64,000 bases of DNA from Shewanella mangrovisoli (lineage in GTDB: Bacteria > Pseudomonadota > Gammaproteobacteria > Enterobacterales > Shewanellaceae), in the NCBI RefSeq assembly GCF_019457635.1, contig NZ_CP080412.1:62001-126000 (forward strand). Direction: 5' to 3'. Shown here piece by piece: positions 30,162 to 43,445 of the stretch. The notes beneath the pieces were generated by a model that worked only from the letters and a program-made list of their open reading frames with translations, ran no database searches and was not told the origin of the DNA. How positions within the stretch are numbered: position 1 is the stretch's first letter; the number at the start of each line of letters is the position of its first letter. The position numbers and the translations under genes are program-made.

Positions 30162-30725
30162 ATGTCTAAGATCGATGAACAACTATTTAGTGCCCATGAG
30201 CACGCACTGGAAAAAGAATACGAGCTATGCCCAGAGTGTGGCAGCAAGTTGTCGGTAAAACATAGCAAACATGGGAGTTTTATTGGTTGCAACAACTATC
30301 CCACCTGCCAATATACCCGTCCTTTAGTGCAGCATGAATCGATTGAAACCCAAGTGATTGAAGGTTCCAAGTGTCCCGAGTGCGGGCATGAGCTGGCGGT
30401 CAAATCGGGGCGTTTTGGTATCTTTATCGGTTGCACTCAATATCCCAGTTGTACCCACATAGAAAGGCCTGATCAGGAGAGTGATAAACCTGAGGTGGCA
30501 TGTCCCGAATGCAAAACCGGCAAGCTTGAGCATCGTACCAGCCGTTTTGGTAAGAGTTTTTATGCCTGTAGTGCGTATCCCAAATGCAAATTCATCGTGA
30601 ATTATCCTCCCGTTGCTGAAACTTGCCCGAGTTGTGGCTTTGGTATTTTAGTCGAGCGCAAAGGGGCCGCGGGGATGCGTTTAGAATGTCCGCAAAAAAG
30701 CTGTAAATACAGACGCGCGCTTTAG
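30162..30725 (+). CDS. yrdD: DNA topoisomerase-type zinc-finger protein
   Basis: A 187-residue protein made of repeated topoisomerase I C-terminal zinc fingers, each with CPxC near its start and a second Cys pair: CPECGSKLSV..CNNYPTC, CPECGHELAV..CTQYPSC, CPECKTGKLE..CSAYPKC and a last CPSCGFGILVE with CPQKSC. It likely binds DNA. The start chosen is ATG at 30162, behind GGTGG; the frame extends four codons further with a GTG. E. coli YrdD has the same neighbour (tsaC). Confidence 0.88.
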   Translation: MSKIDEQLFSAHEHALEKEYELCPECGSKLSVKHSKHGSFIGCNNYPTCQYTRPLVQHESIETQVIEGSKCPECGHELAVKSGRFGIFIGCTQYPSCTHIERPDQESDKPEVACPECKTGKLEHRTSRFGKSFYACSAYPKCKFIVNYPPVAETCPSCGFGILVERKGAAGMRLECPQKSCKYRRAL

Positions 30726-30745
30726 TGTGATCTGGTTCTAAAGAT

Positions 30746-30774
30746 TTGGTCGTATAAACACCCTTGGGTATAAT
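30746..30774 (+). promoter_or_regulatory. Sigma-70 type promoter for tsaC-hemF
   Basis: TTGGTC at 30746-30751 and TATAAT at 30769-30774 with a 17-base spacer, about 90 bases upstream of the tsaC start codon. Confidence 0.55.
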
Positions 30775-30863
30775 CCCCCATCGACCACGGATGGGGTGGC
30801 CAAGCGCTAAAAAAGCCAAAACGTGTTTGTAGAAATCGATTCAATTCATAAGGTGATATTAAG

Positions 30864-31430
30864 ATGTTACAGCTGCACCCATCTGAAATTAAAGACATAG
30901 TGCTAAACGGTGGCGTTATCGCCTATCCCACTGAAGCCGTTTATGGTTTGGGCTGCGATCCAGACAACGACACAGCCATCCAAAAATTACTCGCGGTAAA
31001 GCAACGTCCTTGGCAGAAGGGGCTTATCTTAGTGGCGAGCGAGTTTTCCCAATTAGTGGATTATGTCGATGAGTCACAGCTGAGCGCCGAGCAACTCGAG
31101 TTTGCCTTTTCTAAATGGCCTGGTCCCTTTACCTTTGTAATGCCGATTAAGCCGCATGTTTCGCGCTATCTATGTGGTGAGTTTGATTCTATCGCCGTGC
31201 GTGTTTCCGCCCATGAAGGAGTGCGCGCCCTATGCCAGGCCTTAGGTAAACCACTGGTCTCGACTAGCGCCAATTTAGCCGGCGAAGATCCCGCACTCAG
31301 CGCTGATGAAATTCTTAATGCCTTTGAGGGTAAGATTGATGCCTTAGTGTTAGGGGCATTAGGCGAACAGCGTCAACCCTCCACCATTATTGATGCCCGC
31401 AGCGGTAAGATATTACGTAACGGACAATAA
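30864..31430 (+). CDS. tsaC: Threonylcarbamoyl-AMP synthase
   Basis: A 188-residue enzyme that makes threonylcarbamoyl-AMP for the universal t6A37 tRNA modification. The YrdC signature includes [37 protein letters not shown] and [10 protein letters not shown], with [10 protein letters not shown] near the end. It is followed 29 bases later by hemF and lies in the aroE cluster. ATG follows an AAGGTGAT ribosome-binding site. Confidence 0.96.
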   Translation: MLQLHPSEIKDIVLNGGVIAYPTEAVYGLGCDPDNDTAIQKLLAVKQRPWQKGLILVASEFSQLVDYVDESQLSAEQLEFAFSKWPGPFTFVMPIKPHVSRYLCGEFDSIAVRVSAHEGVRALCQALGKPLVSTSANLAGEDPALSADEILNAFEGKIDALVLGALGEQRQPSTIIDARSGKILRNGQ

Positions 31431-31453
31431 CTGATTTATAACGCAAAGGATAA

Positions 31454-32386
<933 letters not shown>

Positions 32387-32402
32387 GTCGCGTAATCGTA
32401 CT

Positions 32403-32840
32403 TTACTGATTACGCATATGATCAGCCAGAGTGGAAATCGCCTCATAGATAGCGGCGCGATGCTCTGGCTTTTTTATGTGTTTTTCAATGGCAAACTTCA
32501 TGCAAAATAGCCATTGATCCCGCATTGTCTCATCTACAGCGAAGGGCATATGCCGAGCGCGTAATGCGGGATGGCCATACTTTTGCTGATATAACTGCGG
32601 ACCGCCGAGCCAGCCACTTAAAAATTCATAGAGCTTTTGTTCCGACTCCGCAACCGGCGCACGGTGAATTGCGAATAAGGCTTGTGTTTCTTCTGAGCTT
32701 GCCATTTTCTGATAGAAACTATTGGCAATTGCGCGGATCACTTTGTCGCCACCAATTAAATCATAGGCATTAGACTGATTCGGATCCCTGTCATCCGGCG
32801 CACTTGTGTGTTTACTAAAAATCTTTTTAAGCCAGTTCAT
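32403..32840 (-). CDS. Group II truncated hemoglobin
   Basis: A 145-residue 2-on-2 globin. YDLIGGDKVIRAIANSFY matches helices A/B; the FYGHPALRARHMPF segment (QKYGHPALRARHMPFAVD) contains the proximal His, and MRDQWLFCM with Trp at G8 marks group II. The start adds about 25 polar residues before the globin fold. It is convergent with hemF and divergent from aroE. Family members bind oxygen or help detoxify NO; the role here is unproven. Confidence 0.92.
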   Translation of the reverse strand: MNWLKKIFSKHTSAPDDRDPNQSNAYDLIGGDKVIRAIANSFYQKMASSEETQALFAIHRAPVAESEQKLYEFLSGWLGGPQLYQQKYGHPALRARHMPFAVDETMRDQWLFCMKFAIEKHIKKPEHRAAIYEAISTLADHMRNQ

Positions 32841-33010
32841 AGGTCTAACTGCACTGCATCTACAATATTGATGCGCGCATTATAGCCTGAATGCCACTGC
32901 GAAACAGGGGGCTAAAGTCAGGTACAACAACTTAGACTCGCCATTAAGCTGTGCTACCGCCTAAAAGCACGCTAGACTGCAAGCCACTCACAGCCAATAG
33001 AATCCCGCAG

Positions 33011-33889
33011 ATGACAGATATGCCCTCAGTAACTACGCCAGTGCTTGATCGATATGCCGTGTTTGGCAATCCGATAGGTCACAGTAAATCGCCCTTTATT
33101 CATGGACAGTTTGCGTCTCTTACACAGCAGACTTTGAGTTATGAAGCGATTCTGGCGCCCATAGATGGTTTTGAAGCGAGTTTACGAGCATTTTTTCAGG
33201 CGGGAGGAAAGGGCGCGAATGTGACTGTGCCCTTTAAAGAGCAAGCCTTTGCCCTCTGCGACAGCTTAAGTGCCGAAGCGACATTGGCGGGTGCGGTCAA
33301 TACTCTAAGCTTGTTGGCCGATGGCACTATTTACGGTGATAACACCGATGGTCTGGGGCTGGTGGCCGATCTTGTTCGCCATCTCGGCAGTTTGCAGCAT
33401 AAGCGGGTACTTTTGGTGGGGGCTGGCGGTGCGGCGCGCGGCTGTATCTTGCCATTGCTTAAGGCCGAAGTGGGTCAACTGGTCATCACCAACCGAACCC
33501 AAAGTAAGGCACAGGCCTTAGTGGATATTTTTAGCCAAGTACAAGAAGGGCGCTATAGCGATAAACTCCAGGCTGTATCGATGCCAGAGTTGTCGGGTGA
33601 GTTCGATTTAGTGATTAACTCGACCTCAGCGAGTCTAGCGGGAGAGTTACCGCCATTACCACGGTCCATCATAGGCAACAAAACGGCTTGCTACGATATG
33701 ATGTATGGCGCCAAACCAACGGCATTTAATCAATGGGCTTTGCAACAGGGCGCAGCGCAAGTGGTTGATGGACTGGGTATGCTTGTCGGTCAAGCGTCGA
33801 AGAGTTTTGCACTCTGGCGTGGTGTCGAGCCAGATACCTCAGGAGTGCTTAAATTGCTCAGGGACAAACTACAGGCCGACGCGCAATAG
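33011..33889 (+). CDS. aroE: Shikimate dehydrogenase
   Basis: A 292-residue NADP-dependent enzyme of aromatic amino-acid synthesis. N-terminal substrate domain with [15 protein letters not shown] and [10 protein letters not shown] (catalytic Lys); NADP loop [18 protein letters not shown] for the phosphate of NADP. The start chosen is ATG at 33011; an earlier in-frame ATG at 32951 adds 20 atypical residues, and another ATG lies three codons inside. The yrdB gene follows it directly. Confidence 0.96.
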   Translation: MTDMPSVTTPVLDRYAVFGNPIGHSKSPFIHGQFASLTQQTLSYEAILAPIDGFEASLRAFFQAGGKGANVTVPFKEQAFALCDSLSAEATLAGAVNTLSLLADGTIYGDNTDGLGLVADLVRHLGSLQHKRVLLVGAGGAARGCILPLLKAEVGQLVITNRTQSKAQALVDIFSQVQEGRYSDKLQAVSMPELSGEFDLVINSTSASLAGELPPLPRSIIGNKTACYDMMYGAKPTAFNQWALQQGAAQVVDGLGMLVGQASKSFALWRGVEPDTSGVLKLLRDKLQADAQ

Positions 33890-33909
33890 TGGCTCAAGAG
33901 GAAGATAAG

Positions 33910-34185
33910 ATGAATCAGAGTATTTTATTCCCCGATCTGCAACATTGGGATGAAACCCAAAAACACATTTGCTTTATTGCCCAGCAGCAGGGAATGAGCA
34001 TTAAGTGCTATATCAGCGCGCAGAAGCTGGCGCAGTTAAATGATTTTTCGCCTCAGCCTAATAGCGATGAAGCGGCTGCCATGTTAGCGCTATTTGATGC
34101 GGTGCGATTCGATGCGGAAGAAATGGCAGAAGCCTTAATTGAAGCAGAAGAGTTTGATGAGTTTGGCGCAGTACACTTAGGCTAA
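33910..34185 (+). CDS. yrdB: DUF1488 family protein YrdB
   Basis: A 91-residue acidic protein of the DUF1488 family (YrdB in E. coli). MNQSILFPDLQHWDETQKHICFIAQ is typical of the start. Function unknown. ATG at 33910 sits 7 bases after an AAGAGGAAG ribosome-binding site; a GTG overlapping the aroE stop is less likely. It is convergent with yrdA, and a hairpin separates the two. Confidence 0.9.
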   Translation: MNQSILFPDLQHWDETQKHICFIAQQQGMSIKCYISAQKLAQLNDFSPQPNSDEAAAMLALFDAVRFDAEEMAEALIEAEEFDEFGAVHLG

Positions 34186-34199
34186 GTACAACATAAGCA

Positions 34200-34225
34200 A
34201 GATGGCAGCTTAAATTCTGCCATCT
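34200..34225. terminator. Hairpin between yrdB and yrdA
   Basis: AGATGGCAG paired with CTGCCATCT around 8 bases between convergent genes. No strong T-run follows on either strand, so termination is only probable. Confidence 0.5.
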
Positions 34226-34241
34226 CGATTTAATAGAAACA

Positions 34242-34790
34242 TTACTCTGGCTGAGGTTCCGCCAAGTATTCGTTTTTCAAGCGCACATAGTTATCCGCGG
34301 ATTCAGGTAAAAACTTCAATTCTGCTTCGGTTAAAGGTCGCGCCTGTTTTGCTGGGCTGCCGACATATAAGTAGCCGCTCTGCAGCACCTTACCTGGCGG
34401 TACTAGCGAACCCGCACCTAAAATCACATCGTCTTCTAATATGGCGCCATCGAGGATAATCGCGCCCATTCCCACTAATACACGATTGCCAACCTTGCAG
34501 CCATGCAGCATCGCCTTATGCCCAATCGTCACATCATCACCAATGATCAATGGATGACCGTCAGGACGAGAGGCGGATTTTCGGGTCACGTGCAATATGC
34601 TGCCATCCTGCACATTGGAGCGCTTACCAATACGAATGTGGTTTACGTCACCACGCGCCGCCACCATAGGCCAAATGCTGGCGTCTATATCTAAAGCGAT
34701 ATCGCCAACGAGTACCGAAGCAGAGTCTACATACACATTATCGCCGAGTTGTGGATGAATCCCTTGGTAAGTTCTGAGTGGCCCTGACAT
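34242..34790 (-). CDS. yrdA: Gamma-class carbonic anhydrase-like protein YrdA
   Basis: A 182-residue left-handed beta-helix protein with hexapeptide repeats (IDASIWPMV, IRIGKRSNVQDGS, VTIGHKAMLHGCKVG, VLVGMGAIILDGA). Zinc-type His are kept in GSILHVTRK and IGHKAMLHG. It belongs to the gamma-carbonic anhydrase family, but activity of YrdA/CaiE-like members is not settled. It follows aroE-yrdB in E. coli too, on the opposite strand here. Confidence 0.9.
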   Translation of the reverse strand: MSGPLRTYQGIHPQLGDNVYVDSASVLVGDIALDIDASIWPMVAARGDVNHIRIGKRSNVQDGSILHVTRKSASRPDGHPLIIGDDVTIGHKAMLHGCKVGNRVLVGMGAIILDGAILEDDVILGAGSLVPPGKVLQSGYLYVGSPAKQARPLTEAELKFLPESADNYVRLKNEYLAEPQPE

Positions 34791-34901
34791 AAAAAAGTCC
34801 CTAATTGAGTGGTTTTTCGCATTATAAAGGCTAAAAACTGACTGGTCAGGTCAAATATCCAACGAACAGTGTAAAAAAGCTAATTATCTTTAAATTAGGG
34901 G

Positions 34902-34929
34902 TTGCACAAAAAGTTCTGCTGCCTATAAT
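34902..34929 (+). promoter_or_regulatory. rrn P1-like promoter
   Basis: TTGCAC at 34902-34907, a 16-base spacer and TATAAT at 34924-34929. The discriminator GCGCATCC is G/C-rich, the feature that makes rRNA promoters sensitive to ppGpp. The AT-rich stretch before it may act as an UP element. Confidence 0.8.
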
Positions 34930-35110
34930 GCGCATCCACTGACACGGCAGACAGCGAAAGCAACTGCGGTTACAGTGCGAATCGAATGCAAAATGTGCAG
35001 TTGATTCGAAAGCGCCAAGAAGTTTTTAAAAACGCCTTGACGCGACAAGGGAAATGCGTAGAATACGCAGCCCTGACCCGCTGAGCGGTAACGTGAAGTG
35101 AATGGTCAAA

Positions 35111-35122
35111 TGCTCTTTAACA
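35111..35122 (+). promoter_or_regulatory. rrn BoxA antitermination element, leader
   Basis: TGCTCTTTAACA matches the BoxA core that binds NusB/NusE for rRNA antitermination. A second copy, TGTTCTTTAACA, occurs at 36963-36974 in the 16S-23S spacer. Confidence 0.85.
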
Positions 35123-35317
35123 ATCTAAACAAGAAATCTGTGTGGGCACTCACAGGTGTTGAGTTAATCGAAATTACTCTGCCATTTGGCGAGTAATCAA
35201 AATTTACATCAATGAATGAGTGTTCATAGCAATATGTACAGTTTGTTTTGACTTCGAGTTGAAACAACAAATCAGAATTCATTGAGTCGTTTAACGCGAG
35301 TTAAACAAAAAAACTTT

Positions 35318-36860
<1,543 letters not shown>

Positions 36861-37169
36861 CCTATACGACTAACTCGATGTTTGTTGAGTGTTCACACAG
36901 ATGGCTTGTTGAACTTCTCGAAAGGGAAGGGAGAGCGAAATGCACCGCTTGCCGGTAAGCATTGTTCTTTAACAATTTGGAAAGCTGATAGTAATTAATA
37001 CAATGATGTCTGTCGTTGTGTTAATACGAAAAATTGAGTTCTTAAAACACTTTTTAAGTGTCTTGAATATTCAAGTCTAAGGCGAGTCCATCTTCTTGGT
37101 CGAAGATGAGACAAGTAAAACCAGCTGGTCGCAACGGCTCAAGTGATGTGAAACTCATTTGGGTTGTAT
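36861..37169 (+). other. 16S-23S spacer (309 bp), no tRNA gene
   Basis: The spacer contains the second BoxA-like motif at 36963-36974 and pairing arms expected for RNase III processing. No tRNA-Ile, tRNA-Ala or tRNA-Glu cloverleaf can be found, so this rRNA operon lacks spacer tRNAs. Confidence 0.8.
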
Positions 37170-40057
<2,888 letters not shown>

Positions 40058-40186
40058 TACAACCCAGATGGGTTTTGCTAAGAGTACTTAGCTTGAATAC
40101 AAACACTTAAGAAGTGTAACTCAAACCAGCTTTCCGAATTTAATTTACTGCCTGCGTGAGATAAGACGGGTAGTGAATAACAAATT

Positions 40187-40305
40187 TGCTTGGTGACAAT
40201 AGCATTGTGGTCCCACCTGATCCCATCCCGAACTCAGAAGTGAAACGCAATCGCGCCGATGGTAGTGTGGGGTCTCCCCATGTGAGAGTAGGTCATCGCC
40301 AAGCA
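40187..40305 (+). rRNA. rrf: 5S ribosomal RNA
   Basis: A 119-base 5S rRNA, starting TGCTTGGTGACAATAGC and ending CGCCAAGCA, whose terminal stem pairs. GTGGTCCCACCTGA and CCGAACTCAGAAGTGAAA are typical. Boundaries are set from the terminal helix. Confidence 0.95.
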
Positions 40306-40334
40306 CCTAATTTGGTCAATGACCAGACAGAGTT

Positions 40335-40411
40335 GGAGCGGTAGTTCAGTTGGTTAGAATACCGGCCTGTCACGCCGGGGGTCGCGGGTTCGAGTCCCGT
40401 CCGCTCCGCCA
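40335..40411 (+). tRNA. tRNA-Asp (anticodon GTC)
   Basis: A 77-base tRNA with the CCA end encoded. The acceptor stem GGAGCGG pairs with CCGCTCC, the anticodon arm CCGGCCTGTCACGCCGG puts GTC at 40369-40371, and the T-arm is GTCGCGGGTTCGAGTCCCG. It is the distal tRNA of the rRNA operon. Confidence 0.98.
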
Positions 40412-40717
40412 ACACAAAGAGATAAGCCTCATCGAAAGATGAGGCTTTTTTCGTTTACACGCTGGATAAATCTGCTCAGACTCATTTTCAGCGGTGTTTT
40501 ACTCTGTCTCATTTATGTAAGTTATTCTGAAACCACTCTTTTTATTAAAAGGGTTTAGCGGTTTTCTTTATGATAGACTGCTAGTTTTTACGGCTGGACA
40601 GGTCAGTTTTTCATTTGTGGGTGAGGTGGTTGTGCGCCACTTGGCAGTATTGAACTGTGTTTCTGCCCTCAGATAAATTAAACGGTATAATGTTTACCAA
40701 TTTTTACGAGTAATAAA
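40412..40717. other. Intergenic region after the rRNA operon (306 bp)
   Basis: Apart from the terminator at 40424-40451, no gene or RNA is recognised. A TATAAT at 40686-40691 may be a -10 element for the YkgJ-nsrR pair, but no good -35 was found. Confidence 0.5.
40424..40451 (+). terminator. rRNA operon terminator
   Basis: AAGCCTCATC pairs with GATGAGGCTT around GAAA, then a run of T, just after the tRNA-Asp gene. Confidence 0.95.
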
Positions 40718-40972
40718 ATGAATTGTCGTCTAGGTTGCGGTGCTTGCTGTATTGCACCTTCAATCAGCAGTGGGATCCCTGGTATGCCAAATGGTAAGGC
40801 GGCTGGAGAGCGCTGTGTGCAGCTCAGTGATGACAATTTATGTTTGATTTTCGGCTCGCCTGATCGTCCTGCGGTTTGTAGTGATTTTGAAGCGTCTTTA
40901 GATGTCTGTGGGGATTCAAACGAAGAGGCGCTCTGGTTGATCACAAACCTTGAATCTCAAACATCTCAATAG
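40718..40972 (+). CDS. YkgJ-family cysteine cluster protein
   Basis: An 84-residue protein with the CxxGCGACC cluster at the N-terminus (MNCRLGCGACCIAP) and two further Cys (ERCVQL, VCSDF). This YkgJ family binds a metal or Fe-S centre through its cysteines; function unknown. It lies 21 bases upstream of nsrR on the same strand, so both may be on one transcript. Confidence 0.88.
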   Translation: MNCRLGCGACCIAPSISSGIPGMPNGKAAGERCVQLSDDNLCLIFGSPDRPAVCSDFEASLDVCGDSNEEALWLITNLESQTSQ

Positions 40973-40993
40973 TTTATTGCTGACAGGTGAATT

Positions 40994-41449
40994 ATGCAGT
41001 TAACACGCTATACCGACTTTGGTGTTCGCACGCTGATGTATCTGGCGGTTCAGCCCGATAGAACAACCCTTTTTAGGATCGCAGAGATTACCGAGGTCTT
41101 CGATTTGTCGCCAAATCATGTCTCGAAGATTGTGCACCACTTAGGCAAGTTAGGTTATCTGGAAACCATACGCGGCAAAATGGGTGGATTTCGTTTAGGG
41201 AAACCGGCGAGCGAGATTAACCTTGGACAGCTGATCCGTGCGTTAGAGAACTCTCTGGCACCGATTGATTGCAGCAAACCTTACTGCCGTTTCACTCCCG
41301 CCTGTCAGTTGAAGGGCGTGTTAGCCCAAGCCGTTGAGGCGTATTTAAATGTGCTCGATCAATACAGCCTGCAGGACATTGTTAGTAATCGAAATGAGCT
41401 GCTGGCACTGCTGCCTGATATGACTATTTCTGTCTTACAGTTGGATTAG
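40994..41449 (+). CDS. nsrR: Nitric oxide-sensing repressor NsrR
   Basis: A 151-residue Rrf2-family repressor. The N-terminal winged helix (MQLTRYTDFGVRTLMYLAV) and LSPNHVSKIVHHLGKLGYLETIRGK in outline are close to E. coli NsrR. Three Cys for a [2Fe-2S] or [4Fe-4S] cluster lie in DCSKPYCRFTPAC. NO destroys the cluster and lifts repression of NO-defence genes. The stop codon lies inside yibQ on the other strand, which overlaps it by 26 bases. Confidence 0.92.
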   Translation: MQLTRYTDFGVRTLMYLAVQPDRTTLFRIAEITEVFDLSPNHVSKIVHHLGKLGYLETIRGKMGGFRLGKPASEINLGQLIRALENSLAPIDCSKPYCRFTPACQLKGVLAQAVEAYLNVLDQYSLQDIVSNRNELLALLPDMTISVLQLD

Positions 41450-42179
41450 CGCCTTTCTCATGGGCTAGTTCGATGGGCAACAAGTTTGATGTCGGCACTA
41501 GCTCAATCCCTTCCGCCTTTAGGCGCGCTAAGTTCGTTTTTAAGAAGTGAATGGTTTCGGGGTAAGGATGGGCTATAGCCACCAGACTGCCTTGCGCGTG
41601 AGCCTGACTAATCATCAAATTAAACTGTTTTTCCAGCGCTGCGGCACTGACGTCATTATCGAGAAAGAGTTGGCGTCGTAGCAGTGGCACGCCGAGTAAA
41701 TCGGCTTTATCTCCCGCCTTAGTAAACTTGGTTGTCATACTATCGACAAAGTAGAGCTGCTTCTGCTTTAGCGTTTCCATCACCCATAGCATAGGATCAT
41801 CGAGCTGCGTTAGCAGGCTTCCCATATGATTGTTGGCGCCTTTAGCAAAGGGCACACTGGCGATGGCTGCAAGTACACTGCTACGTATCTGTGCTTCGCT
41901 CATATTATTCGTTAAACCACCAACACCTAGGGCTTTACCATTGAGAGCCTGCATGGGTAAGTGCAGCATAATCTCATGGCCTTTGGCGTGCGCGGCTTTG
42001 GCTAATTTATTACTGAGCGGTGTGTGTGGCAGCACCGACAAGGTGACGGTGCTTGGGAGTGACAGCACGGCTTCGTCGGTGTGTCGGTAGCCAATATCAT
42101 CGATGATCAAGGCAATTTGAGCCGCATTGCTTGGCGCAATGCACAGGGCCCAAAGGGTCAATATGTAAAATAGACGCAC
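41424..42179 (-). CDS. yibQ: Divergent polysaccharide deacetylase YibQ
   Basis: A 251-residue secreted protein with a signal peptide (MRLFYILTLWALCIAPSNA) and a divergent polysaccharide deacetylase fold: IALIIDDIGY opens the first strand and HEIMLHLPMQ holds the metal-type region; NHMGS and FVDSMTT follow. The enzyme target is unknown. In E. coli it clusters with envC and gpmI, as here. The 3' end overlaps nsrR. Confidence 0.9.
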   Translation of the reverse strand: MRLFYILTLWALCIAPSNAAQIALIIDDIGYRHTDEAVLSLPSTVTLSVLPHTPLSNKLAKAAHAKGHEIMLHLPMQALNGKALGVGGLTNNMSEAQIRSSVLAAIASVPFAKGANNHMGSLLTQLDDPMLWVMETLKQKQLYFVDSMTTKFTKAGDKADLLGVPLLRRQLFLDNDVSAAALEKQFNLMISQAHAQGSLVAIAHPYPETIHFLKTNLARLKAEGIELVPTSNLLPIELAHEKGANPTVRQK

Positions 42180-42191
42180 TATTTCTTCTTA

Positions 42192-43397
42192 TTAGTCATG
42201 ATGTCGCATCCAAGCGATAGCAGAGGTCACTAGGCTGTCTTGGCTAACATCGGTTCGTGCTGAGATGGCGTCGATTATAGCCATATTCTTTTGATTGGAA
42301 CCAGTTTCGGTTACAACTTTAATGTCGGGCACTATGCCGATATTGTGAATGTTTTCCCCTCTTGGCGTGTTGTACTGGGCGATGGTGAGCTTGATGGCAT
42401 TACCGTCGTTCAGTATGGGGATAAGGCTTTGTACCGTACCTTTGCCAAAGCTGGTTTCGCCGAGCAGTTTAGCACGGCCATTTTCCTGTAGAGCCGCGGC
42501 GAGCACTTCGGAGGCGGAGGCCGAGCCTTTGTTGATCAGCACTAACATAGGCACATTGGTCAACATGGTTTGCGGTGAGGCGTAATAGTCGGAATTGGCA
42601 TCGAAGAAGCGGCCAGAGGTCGAGACGATTCGGCCCTTCGCTAAAAAGAGGTCAGCAATTTTGATTGCCTGATCCAGTAAGCCGCCGGGATTATTGCGTA
42701 AATCTAAAATCAAGCCCGTGAGATGCGCGTTTTGCCACTGGCTTAAACTGCGCACCATATCCTCGGTGGAGTTCTCTTGAAAGCTACTGAGCCTAATGTA
42801 GCCGATATTGCCATCCAGTAATTTGCTAGTGACAGATTGAATGGTGATAGTGCTAGGTTTGAGTGATACCTCGAACAGAGCGTCATCATTATGATGCTTC
42901 AGGGTGAGGTGAATACTCTGATTACTCAGACTATGTTGTTTGATTTGATTAAGAATATCCGCAAGATTGGTTTCGGTCGTTGGTGTGTTATTCAGCTTGA
43001 TAATAATATCGCCCGCTTGGATACCGGCCTGTTCGGCGGGGGAATTAGCAAAGGGCGCGATAATGCTGATATGGTCTTTATCGCTGGCGACTTCAAAACC
43101 AAAGCCGAAGTATTCGCCCCGATTGGAGTCTTTTAAGTCGAGTAACTCTTGGTGATTTAAAAAGCTGGAATAGGGATCTAAATGCTCAAAAATCCCTTTA
43201 ATGGCGGCTTGCACCAGCTCATCTTTGGAAACGGTTTTAACGTAATAGGTTTCGACCGTTTCTAATACATCCTGCAATAGCGGGTAGTCGAAGTCACTCT
43301 GATATGACTTGGCATTCTCTTGGCTGGAGAGGCTAATGGACAGGCCTAGGCTTAGGCCGAGTCCAAGGCAGACGATATTGCGGATTAGTTGTTTCAT
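42192..43397 (-). CDS. ctpA: Carboxy-terminal processing protease, S41A family (CtpA-like)
   Basis: A 401-residue periplasmic protease. Signal region MKQLIRNIVCLGLGLSLGLSISL, a PDZ domain near residues 85-170 (HDIS... EQAGIQAGDIIIKLNN) and an S41 protease core. The catalytic Ser lies in NKGSASASEVLAAALQ and Lys in TSFGKGTVQS. Works with cell-wall hydrolases in other bacteria. A hairpin at 43399-43425 covers its ribosome-binding site. Follows envC and gpmI in the operon. Confidence 0.93.
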   Translation of the reverse strand: MKQLIRNIVCLGLGLSLGLSISLSSQENAKSYQSDFDYPLLQDVLETVETYYVKTVSKDELVQAAIKGIFEHLDPYSSFLNHQELLDLKDSNRGEYFGFGFEVASDKDHISIIAPFANSPAEQAGIQAGDIIIKLNNTPTTETNLADILNQIKQHSLSNQSIHLTLKHHNDDALFEVSLKPSTITIQSVTSKLLDGNIGYIRLSSFQENSTEDMVRSLSQWQNAHLTGLILDLRNNPGGLLDQAIKIADLFLAKGRIVSTSGRFFDANSDYYASPQTMLTNVPMLVLINKGSASASEVLAAALQENGRAKLLGETSFGKGTVQSLIPILNDGNAIKLTIAQYNTPRGENIHNIGIVPDIKVVTETGSNQKNMAIIDAISARTDVSQDSLVTSAIAWMRHHD

Positions 43398-43398
43398 A

Positions 43399-43425
43399 GC
43401 CGTCCCCTGTGATGATGGGGACGGC
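43399..43425 (-). promoter_or_regulatory. Hairpin over the ctpA ribosome-binding site
   Basis: A perfect 9-bp stem, GCCGTCCCC with GGGGACGGC, around 9 bases. On the - strand the GGGGA Shine-Dalgarno lies in the 3' arm and the ATG starts only 2 bases beyond the stem. It could hold down ctpA translation unless ribosomes on envC open it, or act as a weak terminator without T-run. Confidence 0.6.
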
Positions 43426-43445
43426 CACCTTAGCGACAGTACTGA

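Larger units (their letters stand above)
34791..35317 (+). other. rRNA operon promoter region and leader (527 bp)
   Basis: No protein gene. The promoter of the rRNA operon lies at 34902-34929, followed by a leader that includes the BoxA antiterminator TGCTCTTTAACA at 35111-35122. The sequence upstream of the -35 is A/T-rich, as expected for an UP element. Confidence 0.85.

Noticed and set aside
40680..40691. TATAAT as promoter of YkgJ-nsrR
   Set aside because: The -35 position 17 bases upstream reads CTGCCC; evidence too weak for a separate promoter call.
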